Assembly (NCBI GenBank): GCA_964579305.1
Contig: CAZOGY010000030.1
Coordinates: 1 to 29,214, forward strand
Direction: 5' to 3'
DNA: 29,214 nt
From: JBCBWG01 sp964579305
Lineage (GTDB): Bacteria > Pseudomonadota > Alphaproteobacteria > Rhizobiales > Hyphomicrobiaceae
Part shown: positions 7,545 through 16,510 of the stretch, piece after piece
Layout of the letters: each line of letters begins with the position of its first letter
Numbering within the stretch: position 1 is the first letter of the stretch
The notes under the pieces: model-generated
Database searches by the model: none
What the model was told of the DNA's origin: nothing
Seen by the model: only the letters and a program-made list of their open reading frames with translations
Program-made: the position numbers and the translations under genes

Positions 7545-10148
7545 TCAAAGACCGCGCAAATACGGCACCGGACGGGCCGACAATATGCGCCAAGTTCCGA
7601 TACTGCCGACCGCCAAAACCAGTCCGACCGCACCCGCAAGCGCAAGCGCAATCGCTGTCCAAGACAACGTGAAGCCAATGCCGAGGACCATCGTCGCAAT
7701 GATCCAGGCAGCGATCGTGCCGATCAAGATCGAAAGCAGTCCTGCGACCAGTGCCAATAGGCCGTATTCGATGATGTGAGCGCGCAGCAGTCGCCCTCGC
7801 GTCGCGCCGATGCATTTCAAGATAACCGCTTGCATGATCCGGCGGCGCTGTGCGGTTGCGAGCGCCCCGGCAAGTACCAGGGCACCGGCCAACAAGGTCA
7901 GGCTGCCGGCAGCGCGCACAGCGATCATGATACGCTCAAAAATACCGCCAAATGCGTCAATGGCGTCGCGCACACTCACCAACGTGATCTGAGGAAGGTC
8001 ACGTCCAACCGCACGGGCGGCCATAGCGCGAGCCTCCGGGCCGGCAGTGTCGGGAAACCGCACCGTCGCAAGCAGGTTATGCGGCGCAGCTGCGAGGACT
8101 GACGGCGGAAACACCATCGAGAAGTTGATCCGCAAACTTTCCCATTGCACTTCGCGCAGGTTGGCCACGCGTGCCTCGATGCGCCGGCCCAGCACATTCA
8201 CGGTCACCGTATCTCCGACCGTCAGCCCGAACCGCCGCGCAAAGTCGGCCACGAACGACACCAGCGGCGGACCCGCATAATCTTCCGGCCACCATTGCCC
8301 AGAGACAATCGTGGTGCCGTCAGGCACCTGAGCCGCATAGCTCAAGCCGCGGTCCCCGTTCAGGAGCATGCGCGCCCGGTCACTCTCAAGCTCTGCCTGC
8401 TCAACCGGCACACCATTGAGCGCAACGATGCGCCCACGCAGCATCGGCGCAGTCTGAACCTGGGAACCAGGCACATTCGATGTGAACGCTTCCGTGAAGC
8501 GCGCCACATCGCCCTTTGGAATGTCGAGCGCGAAATAATCAGGGCTGTTTTCCGGCAACTGACCTTGGAGTTCCGCCGTCAGCGACCGGTCGATAAGAGC
8601 AACCATCACAAGCAGCGAAAGGCCGGCGCCCAGCGAGAGCATCACGGACCGCGCCATGCCGCCAGGTGCCCCAATGCTGGTCAAAGCAAGGGACAACGCC
8701 GGCCGTGGCGGACGCGGCACAGACCGGATCCCCCGCTCAATCAGGATGCCAAGGCCCCAAAACATCGCAAGGATCACGGCCGATCCGCCGAGGAAACCAA
8801 ATGCCGTGCGCGGCATGCCTGACGTCCAGACCGTGAAGGCCACAAGCAGCCCTGCCGCAAGCGCAATGCCAAGTCCTGCTCGGAGACTTGGCCAGGACTG
8901 CCCCGCGCCAGCTTCGTTGCGGAACAGTTCCGCCGGTCTCACCCGCTCCGCCTGGCCGAGCGGCCAAAGAACAAAGAGCAGTGCCACCAAGCTTCCGTAG
9001 GTCACGCCCACCCCGACCGTGCGCCAACCGACGTCAGGCTCCAGCCGGAACGGTAATGCGTTGCCAAATCCCCATGCGGCGATCAATGGCGCAATCAGGC
9101 CAATTGCGAGCCCGATCGCGATGCCGATCCCCGCAATCAGCATCACTTGCACCAAGAAGACGCGGAACACCTGCGCACGCGACGCACCCAGGCTCTTGTA
9201 TGCAGCGATCACGCCGCGGCGCCGGTCCACAAACGTTGCGACGGCGTTAGCGACGCCGACACCGCCAACGAGCAACGCCGTCAATCCAAGCAGCGTCAGG
9301 AACTGGCGCAGCCGGTCCAGCACAGACGTAATCTGCGGCGACGGGTTGCGGCTGTCGGCAATCGAAAAACCAGCTGGGCCGAATTGCGCGCGGATCTGCT
9401 CTGCGCGTTGCATCAAGCCGCCCTGCGTGCCGACAGCATCATTGAGCACAACGCCATACTGCCAATTGACCAGGGTGCCCGGACGCACGAGCCCGATGGC
9501 CTCCAATGTCGCCATCGACATCACGATGCGTGGGCCAAATGCCAACCGCGCGCTGATCTTGTCCGGTTCGTTTGCGATCACCCCGCCAATCGTCAACGCG
9601 GCGCCGCCCGCCGTGATTGTTTCGCCGACATCAACGCCCAACCGGTCCAACAGCGACGGCGCGACAACAATCGTTTTGTCGGCACCGATGACGTCGTGCA
9701 AAGGCTTGCCGCTGCGCAAAGCGAACGTCCCAAGAAGCGGGTATCCGTCGTCAACCGCCTTGATTTCCGCAAGCGTTTGATCCCCACCGTCCGCCGTCCG
9801 CGCCATGGTCCGGATCGCGGCCGTCTCAGCAACTGTGCCGAACTGCGCCAGCGCGTTGCGCTCTTGTGGCGTGATGCGCGCATGCACGCGACGCAGGAGA
9901 ACGTCCCCACCGAGCAGCACGCGGCCTTCGCGGGCAAAACCGGTCAAGAGCGCATCGGCAAGCGCGCCGACCCCGGTGATCACCGCAACACCCAGCGCGA
10001 TGCAAGCAATCAGGACCCCAAACCCGGCCAGACCTGACCGCAATTCACGCATTGCAAGCCGCAACGTGAGCGGCAAACGGGTCTCCCACCGGGTTGCATG
10101 CCCTGCAAACGAGCCGGCATCAGACCGGTCCTGTGCTGTCACGCTCAT
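7545..10148 (-). CDS. ABC transporter permease, FtsX/MacB superfamily (YbbP-like)
   Basis: An 867-residue inner-membrane permease with the duplicated architecture of the YbbP/LolC-type family. TM1 is at about residues 40-62, a periplasmic domain at 65-280, the first FtsX core at 283-400 (QFLTLLGLTALLVGGVGVAN), and central helices at about 424-442, 449-472 and 495-519. A second periplasmic domain covers about 525-735 and the second FtsX core 740-855. The RRRGVIAAYKSLGASRAQVF and RRRIMQAVILKCIGATRGRL segments are the coupling helices that contact the ATPase. The substrate is unknown. The start at 10148 overlaps the ATPase stop by four bases (ATGA), so the pair is translationally coupled; a longer frame to 10274 runs through the ATPase tail and is unlikely. 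Confidence 0.93.
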   Translation of the reverse strand: MSVTAQDRSDAGSFAGHATRWETRLPLTLRLAMRELRSGLAGFGVLIACIALGVAVITGVGALADALLTGFAREGRVLLGGDVLLRRVHARITPQERNALAQFGTVAETAAIRTMARTADGGDQTLAEIKAVDDGYPLLGTFALRSGKPLHDVIGADKTIVVAPSLLDRLGVDVGETITAGGAALTIGGVIANEPDKISARLAFGPRIVMSMATLEAIGLVRPGTLVNWQYGVVLNDAVGTQGGLMQRAEQIRAQFGPAGFSIADSRNPSPQITSVLDRLRQFLTLLGLTALLVGGVGVANAVATFVDRRRGVIAAYKSLGASRAQVFRVFLVQVMLIAGIGIAIGLAIGLIAPLIAAWGFGNALPFRLEPDVGWRTVGVGVTYGSLVALLFVLWPLGQAERVRPAELFRNEAGAGQSWPSLRAGLGIALAAGLLVAFTVWTSGMPRTAFGFLGGSAVILAMFWGLGILIERGIRSVPRPPRPALSLALTSIGAPGGMARSVMLSLGAGLSLLVMVALIDRSLTAELQGQLPENSPDYFALDIPKGDVARFTEAFTSNVPGSQVQTAPMLRGRIVALNGVPVEQAELESDRARMLLNGDRGLSYAAQVPDGTTIVSGQWWPEDYAGPPLVSFVADFARRFGLTVGDTVTVNVLGRRIEARVANLREVQWESLRINFSMVFPPSVLAAAPHNLLATVRFPDTAGPEARAMAARAVGRDLPQITLVSVRDAIDAFGGIFERIMIAVRAAGSLTLLAGALVLAGALATAQRRRIMQAVILKCIGATRGRLLRAHIIEYGLLALVAGLLSILIGTIAAWIIATMVLGIGFTLSWTAIALALAGAVGLVLAVGSIGTWRILSARPVPYLRGL

Positions 10149-10927
10149 GCAGCCGCTCCCACTTCGCCGTCGTCCGATTTCCCGGTCGCAGCCGCAGCAT
10201 CGCGACCGACATGTGCGTCCTGCGTCGGCAGGGAGGAAAGCAGTCCATCGGCCATGGCGATTTGCGTGTCGCAACGCGCCGCCAAGGCGGGATCGTGCGT
10301 CACCAGAACAAGCGTCGCGCCGGACGTCGCCTGTAGTTCAAACAGCAGCTTGATGATTTGTTCGCCGGTCGCCTTATCCAAGTTTCCGGTCGGCTCGTCG
10401 GCAAGCAACAGCCGCGGCATGGGCGCCATGGCGCGTGCAAGCGCGACCCGCTGTTGCTCCCCTCCGGACAGTTGCGATGGATAGTGGTCAAGCCGGTGGC
10501 CAAGCCCAACATCCTTGAGGCGCGTTTGCGCCGTCGCGATCACATCCGTGCGATCGGTCAATTCCAACGGCAGCGCCACATTCTCCAGCGCCGTCATGGT
10601 CGGGATCAAATGAAACGATTGGAACACGATCCCGATATCACGACCGCGGACCTGGGCCAGTTGGTCTTCGCCGAGCGTTCCCAGATCGTGCCCGGCGACG
10701 ATGACTTGACCCGTTGTCGCCCGCTCAAGACCGGCCATGACCATCATCAGCGAGGTTTTGCCCGATCCCGAAGGTCCAACGATCGCATACGAACGCCCGG
10801 CCTCAAGTCTCAACGAAACGCCCTTCAGGATCTCCACAGGTCCAGCCCGGCTATCAAGCGTCAAAGTGACGTCGTTGAGATCGATGATGGTAGAGGGCGC
10901 TGCGTTGGATGCGCGTTGTGCGGTCAT
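10145..10927 (-). CDS. ABC transporter ATP-binding protein (YbbA-like)
   Basis: A 260-residue ATPase of the LolD/MacB/YbbA class. Walker A GPSGSGKT lies at residues 51-58, the Q-loop VFQSFHLIPT near 101-110, the signature LSGGEQQR at 153-160, Walker B LLLADEPTGNLD at about 173-184, and the H-loop VTHD near 205. A ~30-residue Ala/Asp-rich tail is unusual. It is the partner of the following permease (4-nt overlap) and divergent from the TesA-like gene, matching the ybbA-tesA arrangement of E. coli. The start at 10927 is preferred; 10960 is an in-frame alternative. Neither has a strong ribosome-binding site. Confidence 0.93.
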   Translation of the reverse strand: MTAQRASNAAPSTIIDLNDVTLTLDSRAGPVEILKGVSLRLEAGRSYAIVGPSGSGKTSLMMVMAGLERATTGQVIVAGHDLGTLGEDQLAQVRGRDIGIVFQSFHLIPTMTALENVALPLELTDRTDVIATAQTRLKDVGLGHRLDHYPSQLSGGEQQRVALARAMAPMPRLLLADEPTGNLDKATGEQIIKLLFELQATSGATLVLVTHDPALAARCDTQIAMADGLLSSLPTQDAHVGRDAAAATGKSDDGEVGAAA

Positions 10928-11064
10928 GATCAGCTCTGTTCGCTCTTGCGTTTTTGGCATCTGATGTGCGTTGCCAGCCGCGTTGAAAAACGAGCGGGCT
11001 TGTGACGTGCCGTTTGCGTCGTTACGTGCGCGGCGCTGGATGGATGACGTTGGAGAGTGTTGTG

Positions 11065-11787
11065 GTGATCGACATGCTCAAGTGTAAGTGGAAATGCGCG
11101 CCGAAAGTTCTGACACCAAGCCGCGCTTTGGACCGGCTTGGGCGGGCGCACCAGACCGCCCGATGGGTTTGCGCGCTGGCGCTTGCCGTCCTCTGGTCCG
11201 CGACCGCGTCAGCCGCAGCCGAACCGATCAAGATCGTAGCTTACGGTGACAGCCTGGTCGCAGGCTTTGGCCTGAGCCCCTCTCAAAGCTTCCCGGTCCG
11301 GTTGGAAAAGGCGCTCAAGGCCAAGGGGTTCGATGTTTCCGTCAGCAACGCCGGCGTGTCCGGTGATACAACCGCGGCTGGCCTCGCCCGCTTTGATTGG
11401 GCGATTGGACCCGACGTCGACGCCGTTATCCTAGAGCTCGGCGCCAACGATGCTCTACGGGGTCTGCCACCGGCTCAGGCCCGCGCCAATCTGACCGCGA
11501 TCATGGAAAAACTGAAGGCGAAGGGCGTCCCGGTCCTGATCGCTGGCATGCGCGCGCCCAACAATTGGGGCGAGGACTATCGCAAGTCGTTCGACACGAT
11601 TTATCCCGATCTGGCGCGTCAGTTCGAAGCGCTCCTCGATCCGTTCTTTTTGGATGGCGTCGCGCTGGATCCGAACCTCAATCAGTCAGACGGCATTCAC
11701 CCCAATGCAGCGGGCGTCGACAAAATTGTTGAGCGGATCTTACCGCTGGTCGAAAAGCTGATCGCCCGCGTCCGCCAATCAGGTTAG
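11065..11787 (+). CDS. tesA: SGNH/GDSL hydrolase, TesA-like arylesterase
   Basis: A 240-residue exported esterase of the TesA (thioesterase I / protease I / lysophospholipase L1) family. The GDSL block is AYGDSLVAGFGL with nucleophile Ser63, block III is GANDALRG (Asn128), and the C-terminal catalytic pair is DGIHPNAAG (Asp209, His212). A hydrophobic segment at about residues 33-50 (WVCALALAVLWSATASAA) after a basic stretch acts as a signal peptide. The start is uncertain: GTG at 11065 has GGAGAG seven bases upstream, ATG at 11074 and ATG at 11044 are alternatives. Divergence from the YbbA-like ATPase is conserved with enterobacteria, suggesting linked envelope lipid roles (inference). Confidence 0.9.
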   Translation: MIDMLKCKWKCAPKVLTPSRALDRLGRAHQTARWVCALALAVLWSATASAAAEPIKIVAYGDSLVAGFGLSPSQSFPVRLEKALKAKGFDVSVSNAGVSGDTTAAGLARFDWAIGPDVDAVILELGANDALRGLPPAQARANLTAIMEKLKAKGVPVLIAGMRAPNNWGEDYRKSFDTIYPDLARQFEALLDPFFLDGVALDPNLNQSDGIHPNAAGVDKIVERILPLVEKLIARVRQSG

Positions 11788-11802
11788 TGTCGCAACCGGA
11801 CC

Positions 11803-11836
11803 TGGCCGGCTGGCGGCCAACCCTGCACCCGCAGGG
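11803..11836 (+). other. Two tandem short hairpins between tesA and thpR
   Basis: TGGCCG (11803-11808) pairs with CGGCCA (11814-11819), and CCCTGC (11821-11826) pairs with GCAGGG (11831-11836). Neither has a T-run, so this is not a standard terminator. It could attenuate read-through or stabilise the upstream mRNA. Confidence 0.35.
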
Positions 11837-11856
11837 CCGAACAGAAGGGGCAAGCC

Positions 11857-12441
11857 ATGCCACGCCTGTTCGCTGGATTGGAAGTCCCCGAAGAGCTGTC
11901 CGATGAGTTGGCTGGCCTTGAACAGCCTATGCCGGGTGCGCGATGGGTCGATCCTGACAACCATCACATCACACTGCGTTTTTTCGGTGATATCTCAGGG
12001 CGCATGGTCGACGAACTGATCGACGGGCTCGCCGCCATCGAGACCGATTTCTTCAACGTCCAAGTGCGCGGCATCGTCACGCCGCCCATGCGCGACCCAC
12101 ATTCATTATGGGCCGGCGTTGAATTGTCGGATGGGCTCAAGCGTCTCCAAAACGCGACGGAACGGGCTGCGCGTTCGGCTGGTCTCGCACCGGAGCGGCG
12201 TCCGTTCAGGCCCCATGTCACGGTCGCACGCCTCAACCGGACACCGGATTTTGTCCTCGCCCGATTTCTCCAGCGCCACGCAGCTTTTCGCGCGGAACCC
12301 TTCGCGGCCTCGCGCTTTTGCCTGTATTCCGCCAAACCTCACACCGGCGGCGGGCCGTATGTCATCGAACAGATTTTCCCTTTGGTTGGGGGAAGCTGGG
12401 ACGACGCAGACGATGCGGACGGACAATTCGACTGGACGTGA
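11857..12441 (+). CDS. thpR: RNA 2',3'-cyclic phosphodiesterase (2'-5' RNA ligase family)
   Basis: A 194-residue cytosolic protein of the 2H phosphoesterase superfamily. Both catalytic HxT motifs are present: HITL (His37, Thr39) and HVTV (His120, Thr122), at normal spacing. Family members hydrolyse 2',3'-cyclic phosphates and can ligate tRNA halves in vitro; the physiological substrate is unknown. AAGGGG lies upstream of the ATG. The C-terminal tail is unusually acidic (SWDDADDADGQFDW). It is followed 60 bp later by the pterin dehydratase on the same strand. Confidence 0.93.
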   Translation: MPRLFAGLEVPEELSDELAGLEQPMPGARWVDPDNHHITLRFFGDISGRMVDELIDGLAAIETDFFNVQVRGIVTPPMRDPHSLWAGVELSDGLKRLQNATERAARSAGLAPERRPFRPHVTVARLNRTPDFVLARFLQRHAAFRAEPFAASRFCLYSAKPHTGGGPYVIEQIFPLVGGSWDDADDADGQFDWT

Positions 12442-12501
12442 CGCCGGCCACCAGAGCGTGCGTGGGCGATCGGCGAAGAGACAGCATGAGGACTGCAACA
12501 C

Positions 12502-12798
12502 ATGGCCGACAAACTCGATGATGGCGCGATCGCGCAAGCCCTTGCCGAGCGCGATGGTTGGACCCGTGTCAGCGACCGCGCCGCAATCTCCAAAACGTTT
12601 GAATTTCAAGATTTCAGCGAAGCTTTCGCGTTTATGACGCGATGCGCGATGGCCGCCGAGCAGCTCAACCACCATCCTGAGTGGTTCAACGTTTATCGCC
12701 GCGTCGACGTCACGCTCTCAACGCACGACGCAGGTGGCGTGACCGATCTCGACTTGAAGCTTGCCGATGCCATGGACCGGTTCGCTGCGGCCCGCTGA
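12502..12798 (+). CDS. phhB: 4a-hydroxytetrahydrobiopterin dehydratase
   Basis: A 98-residue pterin-4a-carbinolamine dehydratase that recycles the pterin cofactor after aromatic hydroxylation. The active-site block AAEQLNHHPEWFNVY (His57, His58) and the following TLSTHDAGGVTDLD are complete, and length is typical. GAGGA lies nine bases before the ATG. No phenylalanine hydroxylase gene is nearby, as is common for alphaproteobacterial homologues. It converges on a DUF2865 gene across 95 bp in which no terminator was seen. Confidence 0.95.
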   Translation: MADKLDDGAIAQALAERDGWTRVSDRAAISKTFEFQDFSEAFAFMTRCAMAAEQLNHHPEWFNVYRRVDVTLSTHDAGGVTDLDLKLADAMDRFAAAR

Positions 12799-12893
12799 CG
12801 TTTCAGGACAAGCGCATCATCCGCCCCCGCCGGAGGGCCAACGGCTCGTAAGCGCAACAGACCTAAAGCGAGCTGCATTTCATGCCACACGCC

Positions 12894-13937
12894 TTAGTCG
12901 CCCGGCCAGCGGTATGTGCTACTTCCCGCGCCGCCGGTCCCGAACAACGAAAAGCCCGACCCGTTGCTGGCTGTACGCTTTTTACGGCGTCTTTGGTTCA
13001 CGCGCGACCCGTCAGCGCGCCGACGTTCCCGCAATCGCCTGGTCTGCGGTTCGGCACCCTCACTGTCGGGCTGTGACCGCACCGCTCGCGGTGCCGTGGC
13101 ACCATCCGCCGATTGCCCATCGCGCCCATCGCTGCGCGTGTCCGACGTCGCATCCCCTTGACCGCCAGCGCCGGTCTCGCCGGACCCGCCGTTGTCCTCG
13201 CCATGCACGGTCGCTCGACTTGCCGGTTCAGGGTCCGCTAATCCCACCCCGCCGCCGTTGTCATAGTTTCCAGCAAGCACCATGACCGGCGGCGCGGCCG
13301 GCGCGGTTCCATCGTCGCGCGGTTGGTAGGACGCATGGCGCGCACGTTCCGACTTCGACCATGGCGGCGGCCGGCACTGGCAACCCTTCACGTAGGTCTT
13401 GCGATACCGATACGCATCCGCAAGGTCCGTGTACTTACGGCCATCGAGATCAACAGCGCTGCCGATCTCGCCGCGTGGGCTGGCGGTGACGAATAGCGTG
13501 GCCATGTATCCGCATCGCGCATGGCAAACGTTGCTGTCGCGCACAAACGCATCGCGCGTTGCCGCAAAACTCACGGGGAAGTAGTAGCCGTCACAGACAC
13601 GCACGCATAGCGTGCGATACACCTTGCGCCTTGGCGCTCGCCTGCGACGTTGCGATCCTGCCTGAGGGTCGCCGTTGCCATAACCCAACAGCGTCTCATC
13701 TGGCCCTGTGCGCCATCTTCGCGTGGGCGGAACGCGCCGTGGCCTTGGCCGTGTCGTTTGGGGTTTTGGCCCAGCCGTCGTCCAGCCAAACAACGCATCA
13801 AACAAGCTTTGCGCATGCGCCGCTTGCTGCGTTGTCAGGGCGCTGAGAAAGACGGCACCCATCAAGACAGTGGCAACGGCATGCCGGCAACGACGGACCT
13901 CAGTAGGCAGGACCGGAAGGTCGGAGAGAAGAGGCAA
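12894..13937 (-). CDS. DUF2865 secreted protein (copy 1)
   Basis: A 347-residue protein of the DUF2865 family (Hyphomicrobiales, function unknown). A hydrophobic signal segment lies at about residues 20-42 (VATVLMGAVFLSALTTQQAAHA). The conserved core starts at YRTLCVRVCDGYYFPVS (about 107-123) and contains six cysteines: C111, C115, C138, C142, C186 and C188. The C-terminal half is low-complexity, Gly/Asp/Arg-rich and probably disordered, ending in RWPGD. The start is doubtful: the only codon giving a basic n-region is TTG at 13937, directly after an in-frame stop and with a weak ribosome-binding site; ATG at 13862 is the alternative. A paralogue follows upstream on the same strand. Confidence 0.82.
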   Translation of the reverse strand: MPLLSDLPVLPTEVRRCRHAVATVLMGAVFLSALTTQQAAHAQSLFDALFGWTTAGPKPQTTRPRPRRVPPTRRWRTGPDETLLGYGNGDPQAGSQRRRRAPRRKVYRTLCVRVCDGYYFPVSFAATRDAFVRDSNVCHARCGYMATLFVTASPRGEIGSAVDLDGRKYTDLADAYRYRKTYVKGCQCRPPPWSKSERARHASYQPRDDGTAPAAPPVMVLAGNYDNGGGVGLADPEPASRATVHGEDNGGSGETGAGGQGDATSDTRSDGRDGQSADGATAPRAVRSQPDSEGAEPQTRRLRERRRADGSRVNQRRRKKRTASNGSGFSLFGTGGAGSSTYRWPGD

Positions 13938-14166
13938 TGATCACGATACGCCGCGTGCTGACTGTGCGACGTCCCTGTACGCGTAACGGAAACAGGGTCG
14001 GGGCAAACCGACCGGTAGTGTGCAGAAAAACAGACAGTGGCAAATAAATCGGAAATCCGTGTCCGCGGCAGAGGGCGTCCCACGCCCATCAACACGGCGC
14101 ACAGCTTGGCGAGGCTGGAATTCCAGTAGCTGGCGTCAGCACGATCGCGCGAGAAGAAACCGGTGC

Positions 14167-15408
14167 TCAGTCGTCCATATTGAATGCGCGTCTGCGCCAA
14201 TCATTGCGCCGCCGACGGGAGACTGACCGCGGACGACGCGCACGCCGTTCCGACCGCTGCCGCTTCGAGGCGGCGCCAAGTCGCATCGACGGGCGATAGC
14301 GTCGGCGACGTTCTGGTCGCGCCCGACGCCGCGGCTGTTCCGCACGACCACTGACCGGTTTTGACCGCGCCTCACCTGCCGACGAACCGGACACAGTCAC
14401 CCGTCGCTGATCTGTAGTCTTTGTCTGGACATCGGCGTTCGGCACGACAAACGACAGTGGCGTCTGTTTTGTCTGAACAAAGTACTTGTCGACACGATCG
14501 GCCTGCGCATCGCTTGAGGCATTCTTCAAAACGCTTTTCGTCAAGCCGCGTGTCTCGCGTCGCGCCAATTTCTTGTCATCGCGAATTTTCCGCCGTAGCG
14601 ATCGGATCTCCCCAACGAGCTGACGACGCAACCTGCGATCACGACGCAGTTTTCGGCTGCGTAACACCGTCCGCCGCTTGGCCTGCAGCGCGTAGAGCTC
14701 GTGACGCCGTTTCGAGGCCGCTTCCCACGGGTGAGGCTGACATTTGCAGGCGCTGTTATAGGCCGTACGATAAAGGAACGCAGTCGAAAGCTTGATATAC
14801 GGCCGACCCGAGAGATCCTTCATTTGCGAAGGATCGCCATTCACCGGGTAGTAGAACAGCCGTGTCGGCGCCCCACATTGCGACGCACAGCGGGCGGCAT
14901 CTTTCCGGAACCGGTATTTGCGCGTCGATGTGCTGACAGGGAAGTAATAGCCATCGCACATGCGCACACAAAGCGTCCGGTACGGCACCGACGCCATCCG
15001 ACGCCGTCGGCGTTGGTTCGACGAGCCGCGCTCGTCCGACGAACCGTTGTTCCAAGGCAGGAAGTTACCTTTGGGCGTGATGCCGCCGAGGCTGCTGCGG
15101 GAACCCTGGTTGATCCGCGGTTGGCGCGAGCTATTAGACGTCCCGCGCTTCCGGCGGAAAATACGACCGCTGCGCACGCTGTCCAGCCAATCATTTGAAT
15201 CGAGAACGCGGCTTTCAACTGACGGTTTCAACGCCGTATGCGCAGTGCCCGACCCAACGGGCTTGTCGGGCGCGAAAGACGTGGCCCACAACATGGCCGC
15301 AGCGTGTCCGCACGCGACCATCAGCGCAACAACAGCCAAGATGGCACGCAGAGAAGCGCCACCATTCATCACGGCTGTGAACGCGGAACCGGCCGATTGC
15401 GCAAACAT
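14167..15408 (-). CDS. DUF2865 secreted protein (copy 2), Arg-rich tail
   Basis: A 413-residue DUF2865 protein. The hydrophobic segment at about residues 19-40 (SLRAILAVVALMVACGHAAA) should act as signal peptide or anchor. The core carries YRTLCVRMCDGYYFPVS (143-159) and cysteines C147, C151, C174, C178, C221 and C223, nearly the same spacing as in copy 1. From residue ~233 to the end the chain is extremely basic, with a likely helical or coiled-coil stretch (KRRHELYALQAKRRTVLRSR) and an arginine-rich C-terminus; an envelope or nucleic-acid-binding role is conceivable but unproven. The ATG has GGAAGG about ten bases upstream. The 229-bp gap to copy 1 means co-transcription is uncertain. Confidence 0.87.
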   Translation of the reverse strand: MFAQSAGSAFTAVMNGGASLRAILAVVALMVACGHAAAMLWATSFAPDKPVGSGTAHTALKPSVESRVLDSNDWLDSVRSGRIFRRKRGTSNSSRQPRINQGSRSSLGGITPKGNFLPWNNGSSDERGSSNQRRRRRMASVPYRTLCVRMCDGYYFPVSTSTRKYRFRKDAARCASQCGAPTRLFYYPVNGDPSQMKDLSGRPYIKLSTAFLYRTAYNSACKCQPHPWEAASKRRHELYALQAKRRTVLRSRKLRRDRRLRRQLVGEIRSLRRKIRDDKKLARRETRGLTKSVLKNASSDAQADRVDKYFVQTKQTPLSFVVPNADVQTKTTDQRRVTVSGSSAGEARSKPVSGRAEQPRRRARPERRRRYRPSMRLGAASKRQRSERRARRPRSVSRRRRNDWRRRAFNMDD

Positions 15409-15582
15409 ACTGAAACGCCTTCCACACTTACTCCGCCCGGGTTTAACGGATCAGTGTGACAGTTCAACCGCCTACGCCGTTTTGCGGTCAAATTCCGTTC
15501 GCGGCGTAAACGGGATTGCACAAATGCCGCACATCACTGATCCAACAACGACGCTTCAGCGGAATGCGCGCTGGTCCGAGCC

Positions 15583-16365
15583 TTAACGCGGCGCAAGGCG
15601 GATCGCTCCATCCAGACGGATCGAACAGCCATTCAACATCGCGTTTTCACAGATGTGTTTTGCAAGGCGGGCATATTCGTCCGGCCGCCCAAGACGACTT
15701 GGAAACGGGACCGTGGCCGCCAAACTGGCTTTGGCGTCATCCGGCAACCCGTCAAACATCGGCGTCTCAAACAAGCCAGGCAGGATCGTAGCCACGCGGA
15801 TCCCATCCTTGGAAAGATCGCGTGCAAGCGGAAGCGTCATCGCCTGGACGCCGCCTTTGGATGCAGCATACGCCGCTTGGCCAACTTGTCCGTCTTCAGC
15901 TGCAACCGACGCGGTGCATACGACGACGCCGCGTTCGCCATCCGCCAGCGGATCCAATGTCACCATGGAGGCCGCGCACTTTGCGGTCATGGCAAAGGTG
16001 CCGATCAAGTTGATCGCGACGGTACGCGAGAACGTGTCCACGTCGTGTGGCGTCACCGCGCCCGTCTCGCGATCCTTGCGGACAAGCCGCTTGCCAACTG
16101 CGATCCCAGCGCAATTGATCAAGATCCGCTCGGGACCATGCTCGGCGCGCGCAGCCGCGATGGCCTGGTCGATCGCAGCTTCGTCCGTGATATCGCAGGT
16201 ATGGAAAAAGCCACCGATTTCCGAGGCGACGGCCTGTCCCTTTTCCGCGTTCAAGTCGAAAATCGCGACCTTCACACCTTCCGCTGCAAGCACACGTGCC
16301 GTTGCAGCGCCGAGCCCGGACGCGCCGCCAGTCACAATCGCCGAAATCCCACTGCCCAACTGCAT
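15583..16365 (-). CDS. Short-chain dehydrogenase, 3-hydroxyacyl-CoA dehydrogenase type 2-like
   Basis: A 260-residue NAD(H)-dependent oxidoreductase. The nucleotide-binding motif TGGASGLG lies at residues 12-19, Asp37 at the end of strand 2 predicts NAD preference, NCAG is at 84-87, and the catalytic Ser153, Tyr166 and Lys170 are in CTASVAAEDGQVGQAAYAASK. The sequence resembles HSD17B10-type enzymes acting on short-chain 3-hydroxyacyl-CoA, but the substrate is inferred. The frame extends to 16506, yet the start at 16365 has GGGGAG eight bases upstream and matches the family N-terminus. It follows the quinone oxidoreductase gene on the same strand across 145 bp. Confidence 0.92.
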   Translation of the reverse strand: MQLGSGISAIVTGGASGLGAATARVLAAEGVKVAIFDLNAEKGQAVASEIGGFFHTCDITDEAAIDQAIAAARAEHGPERILINCAGIAVGKRLVRKDRETGAVTPHDVDTFSRTVAINLIGTFAMTAKCAASMVTLDPLADGERGVVVCTASVAAEDGQVGQAAYAASKGGVQAMTLPLARDLSKDGIRVATILPGLFETPMFDGLPDDAKASLAATVPFPSRLGRPDEYARLAKHICENAMLNGCSIRLDGAIRLAPR

Positions 16366-16510
16366 CAGCCTGCTCCCCACGGTTTGCGTGTTTTTCGTGA
16401 TCAACGGGCCCAAGCGGTAAGCCGGTTCCGCCGTTCTGTCACGCCGGTCTGGGCAGCAGTTGTCGCATCCAGCATTGCCACAGGGCGCGCAGCCGTCCGC
16501 AACCAAGCCG

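Noticed and set aside
8145..10037. Long plus-strand frames (225-296 codons) opposite the ABC permease
   Set aside because: Arg/His-rich translations typical of antisense shadows in high-GC DNA; the permease on the other strand has full family features.
15448..15543. 9-bp inverted repeat GGATCAGTG / CACTGATCC upstream of DUF2865 copy 2
   Set aside because: The arms are 78 nt apart, lie in an ordinary gap, and such matches occur by chance over this distance.
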